Assembly (NCBI RefSeq): GCF_023369855.1
Contig: NZ_JAMBPP010000005.1
Span: 248,001 to 312,000 of the forward strand
Source of the DNA: Actinotalea alkalitolerans
GTDB lineage: Bacteria > Actinomycetota > Actinomycetes > Actinomycetales > Cellulomonadaceae
Direction: 5' to 3'
DNA: 64,000 bases
The notes under the pieces were generated by a model. The model had not been told where the DNA came from. It did not search any database and saw only the letters and a list, made by a program, of their open reading frames with translations. Below, piece by piece: positions 39,131-48,431 of the stretch (positions are counted from its first letter, which is position 1; each line of letters opens with the position of its first letter). Both the position numbers and the translations under genes were made by a program.

Positions 39131-40903
39131 ATGCGAGACCCCCGGAAGTCCCTGAGCACCGCGGTGATGTCCGCCGCCGCCGCGCTGAGCCTGCTCACGG
39201 CCTGCTCCGCCACGACCGCGGAGACCACCGCCACCGCCACCACCGCCATCACCGCAGAGACGATGCTGACCAGCACCACCGAACGCCCCGAGGACCACGA
39301 CGGCGCCGCCGACCACGAGTGGGACGAGGCGGACGTCGTGGACCTGACCCTCACCGGGGACACCGCGACCGCGGCGGACGGCGTCGTCGTGGACGGCAGC
39401 ACCGTGACCGTGACCGCCGCCGGCACCTACCGGGTGAGCGGGAGCCTCGACGACGGCAGCCTCGTGGTCGACACCGCGGACGACGGGATCGTCCGGCTGG
39501 TCCTGGACGGGGTCGACATCTCGAGCTCGACCACCGCGCCGGTCTTCGTCTCCGAGGCCGAGGAGGTGATGGTCGTGCTCGAGGACGGGTCGCAGAACAC
39601 CCTGAGCGACACCGAGACCTCCGTGCACCCCGACGCCGACGACCCCAACGCGGCGCTGTTCTCGACCGCCGACCTGACCATCGCCGGCACAGGTGCGCTG
39701 ACCGTCACCTCCTCCTACAACGACGGCATCACGAGCAAGGACGGCCTGGTCATCACCGCCGGGTCGATCACCGTGGACGCCGTGGACGACGGGATCCGCG
39801 GGAAGGACTACCTGGTCGTCGAGGGCGGGGACATCACCGTCACCGCGGGTGGTCACGCCCTGAAGTCCGACGACGAGGACGACGCGACCGTCGGGTACGT
39901 GTCCGTCGCCGACGCGACCCTCGACCTCACGGCCGGTGTCGACGGCATCAACGCCACCTCCGACGTGCTCATCACCAGCGGCCGGGTCACCATCGCCGCC
40001 GCGGACGACGGCGTCCATGCCGACGGCGCCCGGACGGTCACCGGCGGCGAGGTGGACGTGACCGAGTCCTCCGAGGGGCTCGAGGGTGCGCTGGTGACGA
40101 TCGATGGCGGCGACATCAGCATCGTGGCCAGCGACGACGGCATCAATGCGGCGGGGGGCACCACCGAGGGGGAGGGTGCGCAGACCGGCGCGGATGCCGA
40201 TGGCGCCGTTCCCGAGGCCGGGATGCCGGCCGGCGGTGAGGTGGCCGCGGGTGGTACCCGGCCCGAGGGAGGCTCCCGGAGGCCCGGCGGCGGCGAGCCG
40301 CCCACCGACGGGAAGGTCCCCGAGCGTCCGACCGACGGGACCGTGCCGGGGGGCGGCAGGGGTCAGCGTGCCGGCGGTGGTGCCGGGATGCCTGGTGGCG
40401 GCGGTGACTACCACGTGGCCATCAGCGGCGGCACGATCCTCGTCGACGCGGGCGGCGACGGGATCGACGCCAACGGCGACCTCACGATCACCGGTGGCAC
40501 GACGGTGATCCACGCGACGAACAGCGGCGGCGACGGGGCGCTCGATGCCGACGGCACCATGGAGATCTCGGGCGGCGTGCTGCTCGCGGTCGGGGGCGCC
40601 CAGATGCTGCAGGCTCCGGTCGGGACCTCGGGACAGGCCACGGTCACGGTGACCCTGACGTCGGCGGTCCGGGAGGGGACCGTGCTGCACGTGGTGCGGG
40701 CCGACGGCGAGGTGGTCGCGAGCGTCGAGACCGTCCACGACCTGTCCGCGGTGGTGCTCTCCTCGCCCGACCTGGTGGTCGGCGAGAGCTACGAGATCCG
40801 CACCGGTGGCGGTCTCTCGGGTGAGGTGAGCGGTGGACGTCTGGCCGACGGGGATCTCGAGGGCACGACGGTCGTGGGGAGCGGGACCGCCACGGGGGAG
40901 TGA
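39131..40903 (+). CDS. Cthe_2159-like carbohydrate-binding beta-helix lipoprotein
   Basis: A 590-aa exported lipoprotein: lipobox AALSLLTACS, then a Cthe_2159-type right-handed beta-helix. Repeating rungs are visible (LTITGGTTVIHA, VVEGGDITVTAGGHALKSDDED, shown in part as GGDITVTAGGHALKSD, and YNDGITSKDGLVI, VDDGIRGKDYLVV, GVDGINATSDVLI, ADDGVHADGARTV). A Gly/Pro-rich insertion near 345-425 interrupts the helix. Family members bind acidic polysaccharides and calcium. GGAG precedes the ATG. It is the third gene of the DUF4956-VTC operon. Confidence 0.85.
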   Translation: MRDPRKSLSTAVMSAAAALSLLTACSATTAETTATATTAITAETMLTSTTERPEDHDGAADHEWDEADVVDLTLTGDTATAADGVVVDGSTVTVTAAGTYRVSGSLDDGSLVVDTADDGIVRLVLDGVDISSSTTAPVFVSEAEEVMVVLEDGSQNTLSDTETSVHPDADDPNAALFSTADLTIAGTGALTVTSSYNDGITSKDGLVITAGSITVDAVDDGIRGKDYLVVEGGDITVTAGGHALKSDDEDDATVGYVSVADATLDLTAGVDGINATSDVLITSGRVTIAAADDGVHADGARTVTGGEVDVTESSEGLEGALVTIDGGDISIVASDDGINAAGGTTEGEGAQTGADADGAVPEAGMPAGGEVAAGGTRPEGGSRRPGGGEPPTDGKVPERPTDGTVPGGGRGQRAGGGAGMPGGGGDYHVAISGGTILVDAGGDGIDANGDLTITGGTTVIHATNSGGDGALDADGTMEISGGVLLAVGGAQMLQAPVGTSGQATVTVTLTSAVREGTVLHVVRADGEVVASVETVHDLSAVVLSSPDLVVGESYEIRTGGGLSGEVSGGRLADGDLEGTTVVGSGTATGE

Positions 40904-40914
40904 GGACGCCGCAG

Positions 40915-40950
40915 CACAGGCCGCACGGGCAGCGTCCCGTGCGGCCTGTG
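40915..40950 (+). terminator. strong hairpin terminator of DUF4956-VTC operon
   Basis: CACAGGCCGCACGGG and CCCGTGCGGCCTGTG form a perfect 15-bp stem with a 6-nt loop, 11 nt past the stop codon at 40903. Confidence 0.75.
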
Positions 40951-41087
40951 TCCCGTGCAGCCGCTGCGCGTCCTCGGGACACCGTCTGCGCGTCGCGTGG
41001 GTCCCGCCTGTCACACGAGTCACGCCGCTGAGTCACGATCTGGATACTCTTGGGCCCTTGGTGCCCCTGCGCGTCGATCATGGTTGC

Positions 41088-41093
41088 TAAGGT
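41088..41093 (+). promoter_or_regulatory. -10 element of DUF6318 lipoprotein 2
   Basis: TAAGGT, within TTGCTAAGGTCCG (41084-41096), ends 7 nt before the ATG at 41101. The 13-nt block matches the one before the first DUF6318 gene at 12 of 13 positions. Confidence 0.55.
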
Positions 41094-41100
41094 CCGCTTT

Positions 41101-41826
41101 ATGACAACAGGCCCGGTATCGGTCGTTTTGCGTGCGATCGGACCGGGAACCCGGCTCGGGTCCGCACCGCACGGCAACCGCTCTCCTCGCCGGCGACCGC
41201 CCCTGGCCCGGGCGGCGGCGCCCCTGCTGCTCGTCGCGGCGCTCCTCGGCGGGTGTGCGCAGACGTCGTCCGGGCCGCTCGCCGCTGCCCGGATCGGGCC
41301 CGCGGCGGCCGGGCCCTCGGCCGCCGAGACCGTCGCGGCGGAGCCCTCCGAGCCCGCGGTGCTCCGCCGGCCCCCGGTGTGGAGCACCGGGATGGACGAC
41401 GCCGACGGCGCCGGGGCGGTCGCAGCCACCGAGCACTTCCTCGAGCTCTTCGCCTACGCCCAGACCACGGGCGACCTGCTCGCGTGGAACCTGGTCAGCG
41501 GCGAGGCGTGCGCCTTCTGCGCGAGCGTCCGCGAGGACGTGACCCAGGTCTACGACTCCGGCGGCCGGTACACCGACTACGACCTGACCATCGGTCCGGT
41601 CGTCGTCCTGGACCGTGCGGACGTCCAGGACGGCGACGTGCTGCGGGAGGTGTTCACCGTCGAGGCCGGGTACCGGACCACGGCCGGGCAGCTCCTGGGT
41701 CGCCGTGGCGCGGTCCTCGACGAGATCCCTGCGGAGGCGGGTGCCCTCGTCCTGGACGTCACCTACGCGGACATCGGCTGGATGATGCTCCGTGGAGAGG
41801 CCCGTACCGAAGAATTAACACGTTGA
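41101..41826 (+). CDS. DUF6318 family lipoprotein (copy 2)
   Basis: A 241-aa exported lipoprotein with an extended Arg-rich N-terminus, lipobox LLGGCAQ, a low-complexity linker and the DUF6318 domain: AVAATEHFLELFAYAQTTGDL and ACAFCASVREDVTQVYDSGG, paralogous to copy 1 (AAAQYFLHLFTYVLATGDL; CQSCAAIRDDVLRVYGGGG). Unlike copy 1 it has no PKD partner. It is 37 nt upstream of the EAL-GGDEF gene, which may be co-transcribed. Function unknown. Confidence 0.78.
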   Translation: MTTGPVSVVLRAIGPGTRLGSAPHGNRSPRRRPPLARAAAPLLLVAALLGGCAQTSSGPLAAARIGPAAAGPSAAETVAAEPSEPAVLRRPPVWSTGMDDADGAGAVAATEHFLELFAYAQTTGDLLAWNLVSGEACAFCASVREDVTQVYDSGGRYTDYDLTIGPVVVLDRADVQDGDVLREVFTVEAGYRTTAGQLLGRRGAVLDEIPAEAGALVLDVTYADIGWMMLRGEARTEELTR

Positions 41827-41863
41827 TCATCATGTTGCGGTCCGAGCGTGACGATGACGTCCT

Positions 41864-44077
41864 GTGGACATCGCTCAGCACCCGGCGCGCGCCGACCCCG
41901 ACGCACTGGTCGAGTCCCTGCTGCGCCCGGGCGCCATCGTCGCGGCCTTCCAACCCGTGGTGCGGGTGGCCGACGGCGCGATCATCGGCTACGAGGCGCT
42001 GGCCCGTGCGCGCGACCAGCCCGAGGTCTCACCGGCCGTGTGGCTCGAGGCAGCGGGACGGCGCGGGCTCCGCACCGAGGTCGAGCTCGCCTGCCTGGGC
42101 GCTGCTCTGGTCGCCGGCGACCTGCCCGACCGCGCGCTGCTCTTCCTGAACGTCAGCCCCGAGGTCGCCCTCGACCCCCGGATCGCCGCGCTGTGCGCAC
42201 GGTTGCCCCGGCACGTCCTGGAGGTCACCGAGCACGCCGAGGTGCAGGACTACGGACCGCTCCTGGACGCGCTGCAGATGCTGCGGTCGCAGGGTTCGCT
42301 GGTCGCGGTCGACGACGTCGGCGCGGGGTACGCCTCGATGTCCCACGTGCTCCAGCTCAGCCCGTCCTTCGTCAAGATCGACCGCTCGCTGGTGCAGGGG
42401 CTCCACGACGACCCGCGGCGGCGCGCCCTCGTCGAGGCCCTGCAGGCGTTCGCGGGGGCCATCGGTGCGGTGACCGTCGCCGAGGGGGTCGAGACCACCG
42501 CGGAGCTCGAGGCGCTCAAGGCGATCGGGGTCGACCTCGCCCAGGGGTTCCTCCTCGCCCGACCCGCCCCGCCGTGGACCGCGGTGAGCACCGAGGCCCG
42601 TGCCGTGCTCGCCCCACCACGCGAACGCCCGGACAGCCTCGACCCCGCGCGCCTGGTCGCCGACCTGGATGCGGCCGGCGACCCGGCCGAGGCCTGCGAC
42701 GTCGTGGGACGGTACGTCTCACGGCACGGCGGGCTGCTGCCGAGCATCTACCTCGAGCGCGGCGGTGCACTGCGGTGCCAGTCGCGTCGAGGGCAGTGGC
42801 TGGTGATGGACGGCCTGCAGCCCGGTTCGGGGATCACCGGATCGGCCTTCGCCGACGGCGTCGAGATCCTCGTGCAGGACGTGAGCACCGACCCGCGCTA
42901 CCGGTTGGCGGTGCCCGGGGTCGCGAGCGAGCTCGCCGTCCCGCTGCGCGTCGACGGGGTCCCCGTCGGGGTGCTCAACGTCGACTCGCTGGCGCCGATC
43001 CTGCCCGCCCACCTGGCGCTCGTCCGCGAGTGCGCGGCCCTCCTCGACGTGCGGCTCACGACCCTCGCACGGTCCCGCGCGGCGAGCTCGACGCTGCATC
43101 ACCTGAGCCGCCTGGCCCCGTCCCTGGCGCTCGCGGGCAACGCGGTCGACCTGTGCGAGACCACGCTCGCCGCGGTCACCGACCTCACGGGCTTCGACAG
43201 CGGCTGCGTGTGGAGCTTCGACGGGGACCTGCCCACCGCGGTCGCGACGGTCGGGGAGGGCGCCGTCGTGCTCGGCGGGCTGGACCGGGCCGACGTCGTG
43301 CAGTTCCGGGACCTCGTCGCGGACCTGTCGTCCTGCTACAGCGGTGGCACCGATCTGAGCTTCACCGTGCCGCCCACCCACGTGCTCCCCAGACGAGGTG
43401 TGCGGGGGGTGGTGATCGTGCCCATCCGTGACGGCTGGCGACTGACCGACGTCCTCGCGCTGACCAGCACCACGACCTCGTTCGTCGCCGCTGAGACCAT
43501 CGACGCGGTGGAGGCGCTGTGCCTGCAGGCAGGCAGCAGGCTCGCCTCGCTGCGTCGGGTCGCCGAGCTCGAGCTGCTGGTCCACCGCGACGCGTTGACC
43601 GGCGTCGGCAACCGTGGGCTGTGGAACGTGGTGCTGGCCGACGCGACCGACCCGACCGGTGCGCTCGAGCCGTGCTGGCTGGCCGCGGCCGACGTCGACC
43701 ACTTCAAGCAGGTCAACGACACCCGCGGTCACGTGGTGGGCGACCAGGTGCTGTGCGCGCTCGCCGCGCTCTTCTCGTCACGGCCCGGGTGGTCCGTCTA
43801 CCGCCTGGGTGGTGACGAGTTCACCCTGCACGGTCCCGCCGACGACGACCTGTGGTCGCACGAGCTCGCGGCCGTGGCGGCCGAGGCCCACGACCTCCTC
43901 CTGCCCTTCGGGGCCAGCGTGTCGATCGGAGCCGTCCGTACCGTGCGGGGAGAGCTGCAGGCCGCGCAGGACCTCGCCGACCGCGCGCTGTACCGGCGCA
44001 AGCGCCAGGGAGGCGACGGACTGACCTTCGACCGGCAGGGCGACGTCCGGTCGAGCGTGCTCAGCCCATCGGTGTGA
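41864..44077 (+). CDS. EAL-GAF-GAF-GGDEF cyclic di-GMP protein
   Basis: A 737-aa soluble protein with the EAL domain first. EAL signatures: YEALAR (43-48), FLNVSPE, LEVTE (119-123), DDVGAGYAS (150-158), VKIDRSLV (170-177), AEGVE and QGFLLARP, all consistent with an active phosphodiesterase. Two GAF-like segments follow (about 265-400 and 420-565), then [10 protein letters not shown] and an intact GGDEF at 649-653. Having both active sites intact, it could make or break c-di-GMP depending on GAF ligands. Most hybrids have GGDEF before EAL, so the order is unusual. No ribosome site is obvious before the GTG. Confidence 0.85.
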   Translation: MDIAQHPARADPDALVESLLRPGAIVAAFQPVVRVADGAIIGYEALARARDQPEVSPAVWLEAAGRRGLRTEVELACLGAALVAGDLPDRALLFLNVSPEVALDPRIAALCARLPRHVLEVTEHAEVQDYGPLLDALQMLRSQGSLVAVDDVGAGYASMSHVLQLSPSFVKIDRSLVQGLHDDPRRRALVEALQAFAGAIGAVTVAEGVETTAELEALKAIGVDLAQGFLLARPAPPWTAVSTEARAVLAPPRERPDSLDPARLVADLDAAGDPAEACDVVGRYVSRHGGLLPSIYLERGGALRCQSRRGQWLVMDGLQPGSGITGSAFADGVEILVQDVSTDPRYRLAVPGVASELAVPLRVDGVPVGVLNVDSLAPILPAHLALVRECAALLDVRLTTLARSRAASSTLHHLSRLAPSLALAGNAVDLCETTLAAVTDLTGFDSGCVWSFDGDLPTAVATVGEGAVVLGGLDRADVVQFRDLVADLSSCYSGGTDLSFTVPPTHVLPRRGVRGVVIVPIRDGWRLTDVLALTSTTTSFVAAETIDAVEALCLQAGSRLASLRRVAELELLVHRDALTGVGNRGLWNVVLADATDPTGALEPCWLAAADVDHFKQVNDTRGHVVGDQVLCALAALFSSRPGWSVYRLGGDEFTLHGPADDDLWSHELAAVAAEAHDLLLPFGASVSIGAVRTVRGELQAAQDLADRALYRRKRQGGDGLTFDRQGDVRSSVLSPSV

Positions 44078-44498
44078 GCACGAAGACCGGGATGAGCCGG
44101 TCGGTCTTGGCCTGGTAGTCGGCGTAGTCGGGCCACACGGCCACCGAGCGCTCCCACCACAGGGCGCGCTCCTCGCCGGTCGCCTCGCGGGCCAGGTAGT
44201 CCTTCGTCACGGCGCCGTCCTGCAGCTCGACGTGGGGGTCCGCGACGAGGTTGTGGTACCAGACGGGGTGCTCGGGGGCCCCGCCCTTCGAGGCGATCAC
44301 CGCGTACTCGCCGTCGTGCTCGACGCGCATGAGCGGGGTCTTGCGCAGCTTGCCGGTCTTGGCCCCCACGGAGGTCAGCAGGATGATCGGGACGCCGCGC
44401 AGCAGGTTCGCCTCGGCGCCGCGGGTGCGCTCGAAGGTCTCGGCCTGCTCACGGGCCCAGTCGGAGGGGCTCGGGGCGTACTCACCGGTCAGAGGCAT
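44061..44498 (-). CDS. nitroreductase/deazaflavin-dependent oxidoreductase (DDN-like)
   Basis: A 145-aa split-barrel protein of the DDN/FDOR family that uses coenzyme F420H2. [23 protein letters not shown] and [18 protein letters not shown] are the family signatures ([11 protein letters not shown] contacts F420 in mycobacterial DDN). The reductant is F420 by family; the substrate (quinone, fatty acid or xenobiotic) is unknown. Its last 17 nt overlap the convergent EAL-GGDEF gene. Confidence 0.87.
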   Translation of the reverse strand: MPLTGEYAPSPSDWAREQAETFERTRGAEANLLRGVPIILLTSVGAKTGKLRKTPLMRVEHDGEYAVIASKGGAPEHPVWYHNLVADPHVELQDGAVTKDYLAREATGEERALWWERSVAVWPDYADYQAKTDRLIPVFVLTPMG

Positions 44499-44536
44499 GT
44501 CTTAGTGAACCAACCGCGGGCCGTGGGCATTCCTCG

Positions 44537-45157
44537 CTACTCGAACCGCGACGGGTCGCCCGCGCCGACCCGGACCACCTCGGGGAACCCGGCCGACCAG
44601 TCCACGACCGTCGTCGGCTCGGTGCCGCAGTCTCCGGCGTCGACCACCGCGTCGACCACGTGGTCGAGCTCCTCCTTGATCTCCCACCCCTGGGTCATCG
44701 GCTCGGCCCGGTCGGGCAGCAGCAGGGTGCTTGACAGCAGGGGCTCACCCAGCTCGCGGACCAGCGCCTGGGCCACCGGGTGGGCGGGGATGCGCACCCC
44801 GACGGTGCGCTTCTTGGCGTGCGCGAGCCGCCGCGGCACCTCTTTGGTCGCGGGGAGGATGAACGTGTACGCGCCGGGGGTCGAGGCCTTGATCGCCCGG
44901 AACGCCGCGTTGTCGAGCTGGACGAACTGGCCGAGCTGGCCGAAGTCCGCGCAGACGAGCGTGAAGTGGTGCTTGTCGTCGAGCCGACGGACCGCCCGGA
45001 TCCGGTCGGCCCCCATGGGGCTGTCCATCGCGCAGCCGAACGCGTAGCAGGAGTCCGTGGGGTACGCGATGAGCGCGTCCTGACGCAGGAGCGCGGCGAC
45101 CTGCCCGATGCTGCGCGGCTGCGGGTCCTGCGGGTGGACGTCGAAGTATCTCGCCAT
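44537..45157 (-). CDS. yciO: YciO-type threonylcarbamoyl-AMP synthase family protein
   Basis: A 206-aa YrdC-fold protein, the same length as E. coli YciO and strikingly similar to it: RYFDVHPQDPQPRSIGQVA, LIAYPTDSCYAFGC, FTLVCADFGQL, PGAYTFILPATKEVPRRL and PTTVVDW. The KxR and lysine/serine sites for dsRNA/tRNA-like ligands and threonylcarbamoyl-AMP are in place. Since a separate TsaC normally makes t6A, YciO is thought to be an accessory member of weak or different activity. TACGCT ends 6 nt before the ATG. Confidence 0.88.
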   Translation of the reverse strand: MARYFDVHPQDPQPRSIGQVAALLRQDALIAYPTDSCYAFGCAMDSPMGADRIRAVRRLDDKHHFTLVCADFGQLGQFVQLDNAAFRAIKASTPGAYTFILPATKEVPRRLAHAKKRTVGVRIPAHPVAQALVRELGEPLLSSTLLLPDRAEPMTQGWEIKEELDHVVDAVVDAGDCGTEPTTVVDWSAGFPEVVRVGAGDPSRFE

Positions 45158-45163
45158 GCCCCG

Positions 45164-45169
45164 AGCGTA
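45164..45169 (-). promoter_or_regulatory. -10 element of yciO
   Basis: TACGCT with spacer CGGGGC directly before the ATG at 45157. The same spacer occurs before the methyltransferase gene at 53939. Confidence 0.5.
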
Positions 45170-45221
45170 GGCCGGTCGGGGCACGCCGGGCCATGGGGTG
45201 CGGCCGGCCGCCAGGCGCCGG

Positions 45222-45235
45222 ACGGCGAACGCCGT
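45222..45235 (-). terminator. short hairpin after the P-loop/TPR gene
   Basis: ACGGCG-AA-CGCCGT, a 6-bp stem 17 nt beyond the stop codon of the minus-strand gene that ends at 45252. Confidence 0.35.
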
Positions 45236-45251
45236 GCAGCCCGACGAGGTG

Positions 45252-48200
45252 TCAGAGCGATCGGAGCGCTGCCTCGATCCGAGCGACGTCGTCCAGTGCG
45301 CTGATCGTCTCGTGGTGGTCGGGACCGAGACGCCGTTCGAGGAGGCTGTGCCGCCGCTCGGCGACCTCGTGCGCCTCGGCGAACCGGCCGAGGCCGACGA
45401 GGTCCTCGGCGAGGGCCCACCTGCTGACGTCGGTGTCCGGGTGCTCGTCACCGAGGATGCGGAAGCGCTCCTCGAGCACCTCGCGATCGAGTGCGAGCGC
45501 GTCCTCGGTGCGTCCGACCGCACGGTAGGCCGCGGCGATCTCGAACGTGCACGTGAGGGTGAGGGGGTGGCCGGCACCGAGCACCCGGAGGTGAGCATCC
45601 TGCACCTCGGTGCCGTGCGTGATGACGTCCTCGGGATGACCGAGGTGTCGCACGAGGGTCAGGATCAGACGCTCGATCGCAAGGGTGGAGGGGTGGTCGC
45701 TGCCGAGCACGTCGGTGCAGTCGGTGAGGACCCGCACCCCCAGGACGAGCGCGTCCTCGGTGCGCCCGACCACCAGGTAGACGCGGCACAGGTCGGTCGC
45801 CATCGCGAGGGTCTTCGGGTGGCGCTCTCCCAGCACCCGTCGCCCGTCGCGAAGGAGGTTCTCCGAGCTGCTCACCGCCTGCTCGAACTGCCCGTCGACG
45901 AGCAGGGCGGCGGCAAGGCTGCTCCGGGCGAAGAGGGTCGCTGGATGGGTCGGGCCGTTGAGGCGCTCGTGGTCGGCGAGCAGCGTCGCGTCGAGCTCTG
46001 CGGCACGGTCCTGCTGGCCGAGGGCGCGCAGGGCACGGGACACGTACGTCCGCGCCTGGAGGGACCGCTCCGAGTCCGCGCCGAACAGCCGGTCGCTGTC
46101 CTCGACCAGCGCTTCGGCCATCTCCAGCTCCTCGTCGAAGCGGCCGAGCGTGCTCAGGATGTCGACCACGGCGCCGCGGCTCAGGAGCGTCTGCTCGTGG
46201 TCCGGTCCGAGGGTCGCCGTGCTGTCGGCGAGGATGGCCCGCGACTCGGCGAGCGCGTCGTCGTGCCTGCCGAGCTCCCGCAGCGCCACCGCGGTGTTGG
46301 CGCGGGCGGTCAACGTGTGAGGATGACCGGTGCCGTACCGCTCGGACTGCTCGGCGGTCACCCTGCCGAGGAGGGTGAGCGCCTCGTCGAGCCGGCCCGC
46401 GTCGAGCAGGTCGGCCGCGAGGTTGTTGGCCACCCAGAGCGCGTCGTCGGTCTCCTGGTCCGTACCTGGGGCCGCGGCGTCCGCGTCGAACGCAGCGCGC
46501 AGCGTCGTCCACTCGTGGATGGCCAGGTCCGGCCGCCCCGAGTCGCTCAGCGCCTGGGCGTAGAGCCACCGGACCGAGCGGACCTTGGGGGAGTCCTCGG
46601 AGCAGAGCGAGAGCACTCTCTCGGCGAGGACGATCCGGGTGCTGAGCTCGCGTGGTTGGTCCGCCAGTGCTGCCAGGACGACGTGGGTCGCGTGCAGCGC
46701 GAGGTCGGTGCCGACGCGGCCCTGGGCGTGGAGCGCGAGGGCGAGCCGGGCCGCGTGCACGACCTCCTCGGTGGTCGCCAGGGTTCCTTCGGCGAGTGCG
46801 GCGTCGACATGGTCGGCGAGAGCGTCGTGGAACTCCTCACGGTCGGAGTCGAAGAGGAACTCGTCGTCGTCGTGGGCGACGCGGAGCTGATCGACCTCGT
46901 GGAACTGTCGTAGGGCGTCGTCGACCACCCGGGCCCAGGCGCGCGTCGTCGGTGCGCTCTCCAGGGCCCGTGCCACCTCGTCGGTCGGGGCGACGCGCAG
47001 GCCTGCGAGGGTCCGCAGGAGCAGAGGCTGGTGCCAGGCGAGGTCCGTCGAGCCGGCCGGGTCGATCGCGGCGGGGATGCCGAGACTGGCGAGGGTCAGC
47101 GCGCGCCGGACCGGCGAGGGCAGCTCACGCCACAGGTCGCGGTAGAGGTCCTGGACGGTCTGCGGGAGTCGCGCGACCTCTGCTGCCGGCAGTCGGAGAT
47201 CACCGTCCGGGAACCGGTCGCGGTACCGTCCGAGCAGGCAGAAGAGCTCCAGGGCCAGAGGGTTGGAGTAGCGGGCGACGAGACTCTCGAGTGTCGACGT
47301 CTCGACCCTCGGGTAGTAGTGCCGGACGATGCTGGCCCGGTCGACGTCGGTGAGGGGGCCGAGGGAGGCCGTGGGACCGAACGGTGGTGGCAGCGTCGGC
47401 GCCTCGGAGTCGACGACCACGAGCCGGTCCGGGCGGGCTGCCATCGCCCGGGCGACGTGCGGGTTCTCCTGGGCGTGGCCCGGCCACGCCGTGGTGAGCA
47501 CGAGGATCGCGGCGTCGGACGCGACCAGTCGCTCGAGCAGCTCGGCCAGCACGGGGTCGGCGTCGTGAGCGTCCTCGACGAACACCACGGCGGGGAGCCC
47601 CGGCCGGGCGAGCCGGACGAGCGTCTCGACGGTCCGGTCGACCAGGTCGAGTCCGTCGGTCGCGACCGGGCCGGCCGACGCGAGCCGTTCGACACGTGCC
47701 CGGGCGGCGGTGCGCTGCGCGCGGAGCGCCTCGACCAGCCCGACCGCGAGGCCGAGCCCCGGCACCGCGACTCCGGCGGCGGCCTCCACGGCCCGGCCGG
47801 CGAGCTCGGTCACGGCCTCCTCGGTCGCGTCACCCAGTGGTCGCTTCCACCACCCCGCGTGGCGCTCGCTCCAGGTGGCGAGACGACGCCACGTGTCGTC
47901 GAGGTAGGGCGCGTGCGCCTCGAGCTGGCGCACGTCCTCGGTGAGGGCTGACGACGGCTCGCCGTTGCGCATCGAGGCGGCGATGCCCCACCACCAGAAC
48001 GCCGGCAGCGTGCCAGGACGGTGCACGACGTGCGGATGGACCTGCTTGCGCCTCGCGGAGACGTCTGCGGACGCGGCCGCCGAGCCGAGGATCGAGGCCG
48101 GCCAGTACCTGCCCGAGTGCTGGCGCTCGGCAGCGAGCCGTGCGTACATCTCCCGCGCGACTCGCGTCTTGCCCGCGCCGGATGCGGCCTCGAGCGCGAT

Positions 48201-48353
48201 CCACACAGGACCGTCCCCACGATTGACCTGGTCGTAGGCGGTGACCAGGCCCTCGACGAGGGCACGTCGACCCGCACCGACGAACGCCGGTTCGGTCAGG
48301 GCGGTCAGGCTCGGGTCCGGCAGCTCGCCCGGACCGTCCTTCGCTGGGGGCAT
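45252..48353 (-). CDS. large P-loop (STAND-like) ATPase with C-terminal TPR repeats
   Basis: A 1033-aa soluble protein. N-terminal AAA/STAND-type NTPase: EAASGAGKTRVAREMY (Walker A, Lys62) and AVVFVEDAHDADPVL (Walker B, about 254-268). The C-terminal 450 residues are tandem kinesin-light-chain-type TPRs with the repeating motif LGxxHPxTL (LGPDHEQTL, LGERHPKTL, LGSDHPSTL, LGAGHPLTL, LGDEHPDT, LGPDHHETI). This is the layout of NTP-dependent sensors in which TPRs detect a trigger. I see no known effector domain at the N-terminus. Roles could be regulation or phage defence; neither is established. Confidence 0.75.
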   Translation of the reverse strand: MPPAKDGPGELPDPSLTALTEPAFVGAGRRALVEGLVTAYDQVNRGDGPVWIALEAASGAGKTRVAREMYARLAAERQHSGRYWPASILGSAAASADVSARRKQVHPHVVHRPGTLPAFWWWGIAASMRNGEPSSALTEDVRQLEAHAPYLDDTWRRLATWSERHAGWWKRPLGDATEEAVTELAGRAVEAAAGVAVPGLGLAVGLVEALRAQRTAARARVERLASAGPVATDGLDLVDRTVETLVRLARPGLPAVVFVEDAHDADPVLAELLERLVASDAAILVLTTAWPGHAQENPHVARAMAARPDRLVVVDSEAPTLPPPFGPTASLGPLTDVDRASIVRHYYPRVETSTLESLVARYSNPLALELFCLLGRYRDRFPDGDLRLPAAEVARLPQTVQDLYRDLWRELPSPVRRALTLASLGIPAAIDPAGSTDLAWHQPLLLRTLAGLRVAPTDEVARALESAPTTRAWARVVDDALRQFHEVDQLRVAHDDDEFLFDSDREEFHDALADHVDAALAEGTLATTEEVVHAARLALALHAQGRVGTDLALHATHVVLAALADQPRELSTRIVLAERVLSLCSEDSPKVRSVRWLYAQALSDSGRPDLAIHEWTTLRAAFDADAAAPGTDQETDDALWVANNLAADLLDAGRLDEALTLLGRVTAEQSERYGTGHPHTLTARANTAVALRELGRHDDALAESRAILADSTATLGPDHEQTLLSRGAVVDILSTLGRFDEELEMAEALVEDSDRLFGADSERSLQARTYVSRALRALGQQDRAAELDATLLADHERLNGPTHPATLFARSSLAAALLVDGQFEQAVSSSENLLRDGRRVLGERHPKTLAMATDLCRVYLVVGRTEDALVLGVRVLTDCTDVLGSDHPSTLAIERLILTLVRHLGHPEDVITHGTEVQDAHLRVLGAGHPLTLTCTFEIAAAYRAVGRTEDALALDREVLEERFRILGDEHPDTDVSRWALAEDLVGLGRFAEAHEVAERRHSLLERRLGPDHHETISALDDVARIEAALRSL

Positions 48354-48431
48354 GCGTCATTGAACCGGATCAGGGGAGTGACCGCCATGCCGGGTTCGCG
48401 CTAGTTTGTCCGGATCGCGGGAGGAGCCTGT

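Noticed and set aside
38603-41023. An 806-codon minus-strand frame opposite the Cthe_2159-like gene
   Set aside because: Shadow of a Gly/Asp/Thr-rich beta-helix gene; it crosses the strong terminator at 40915.
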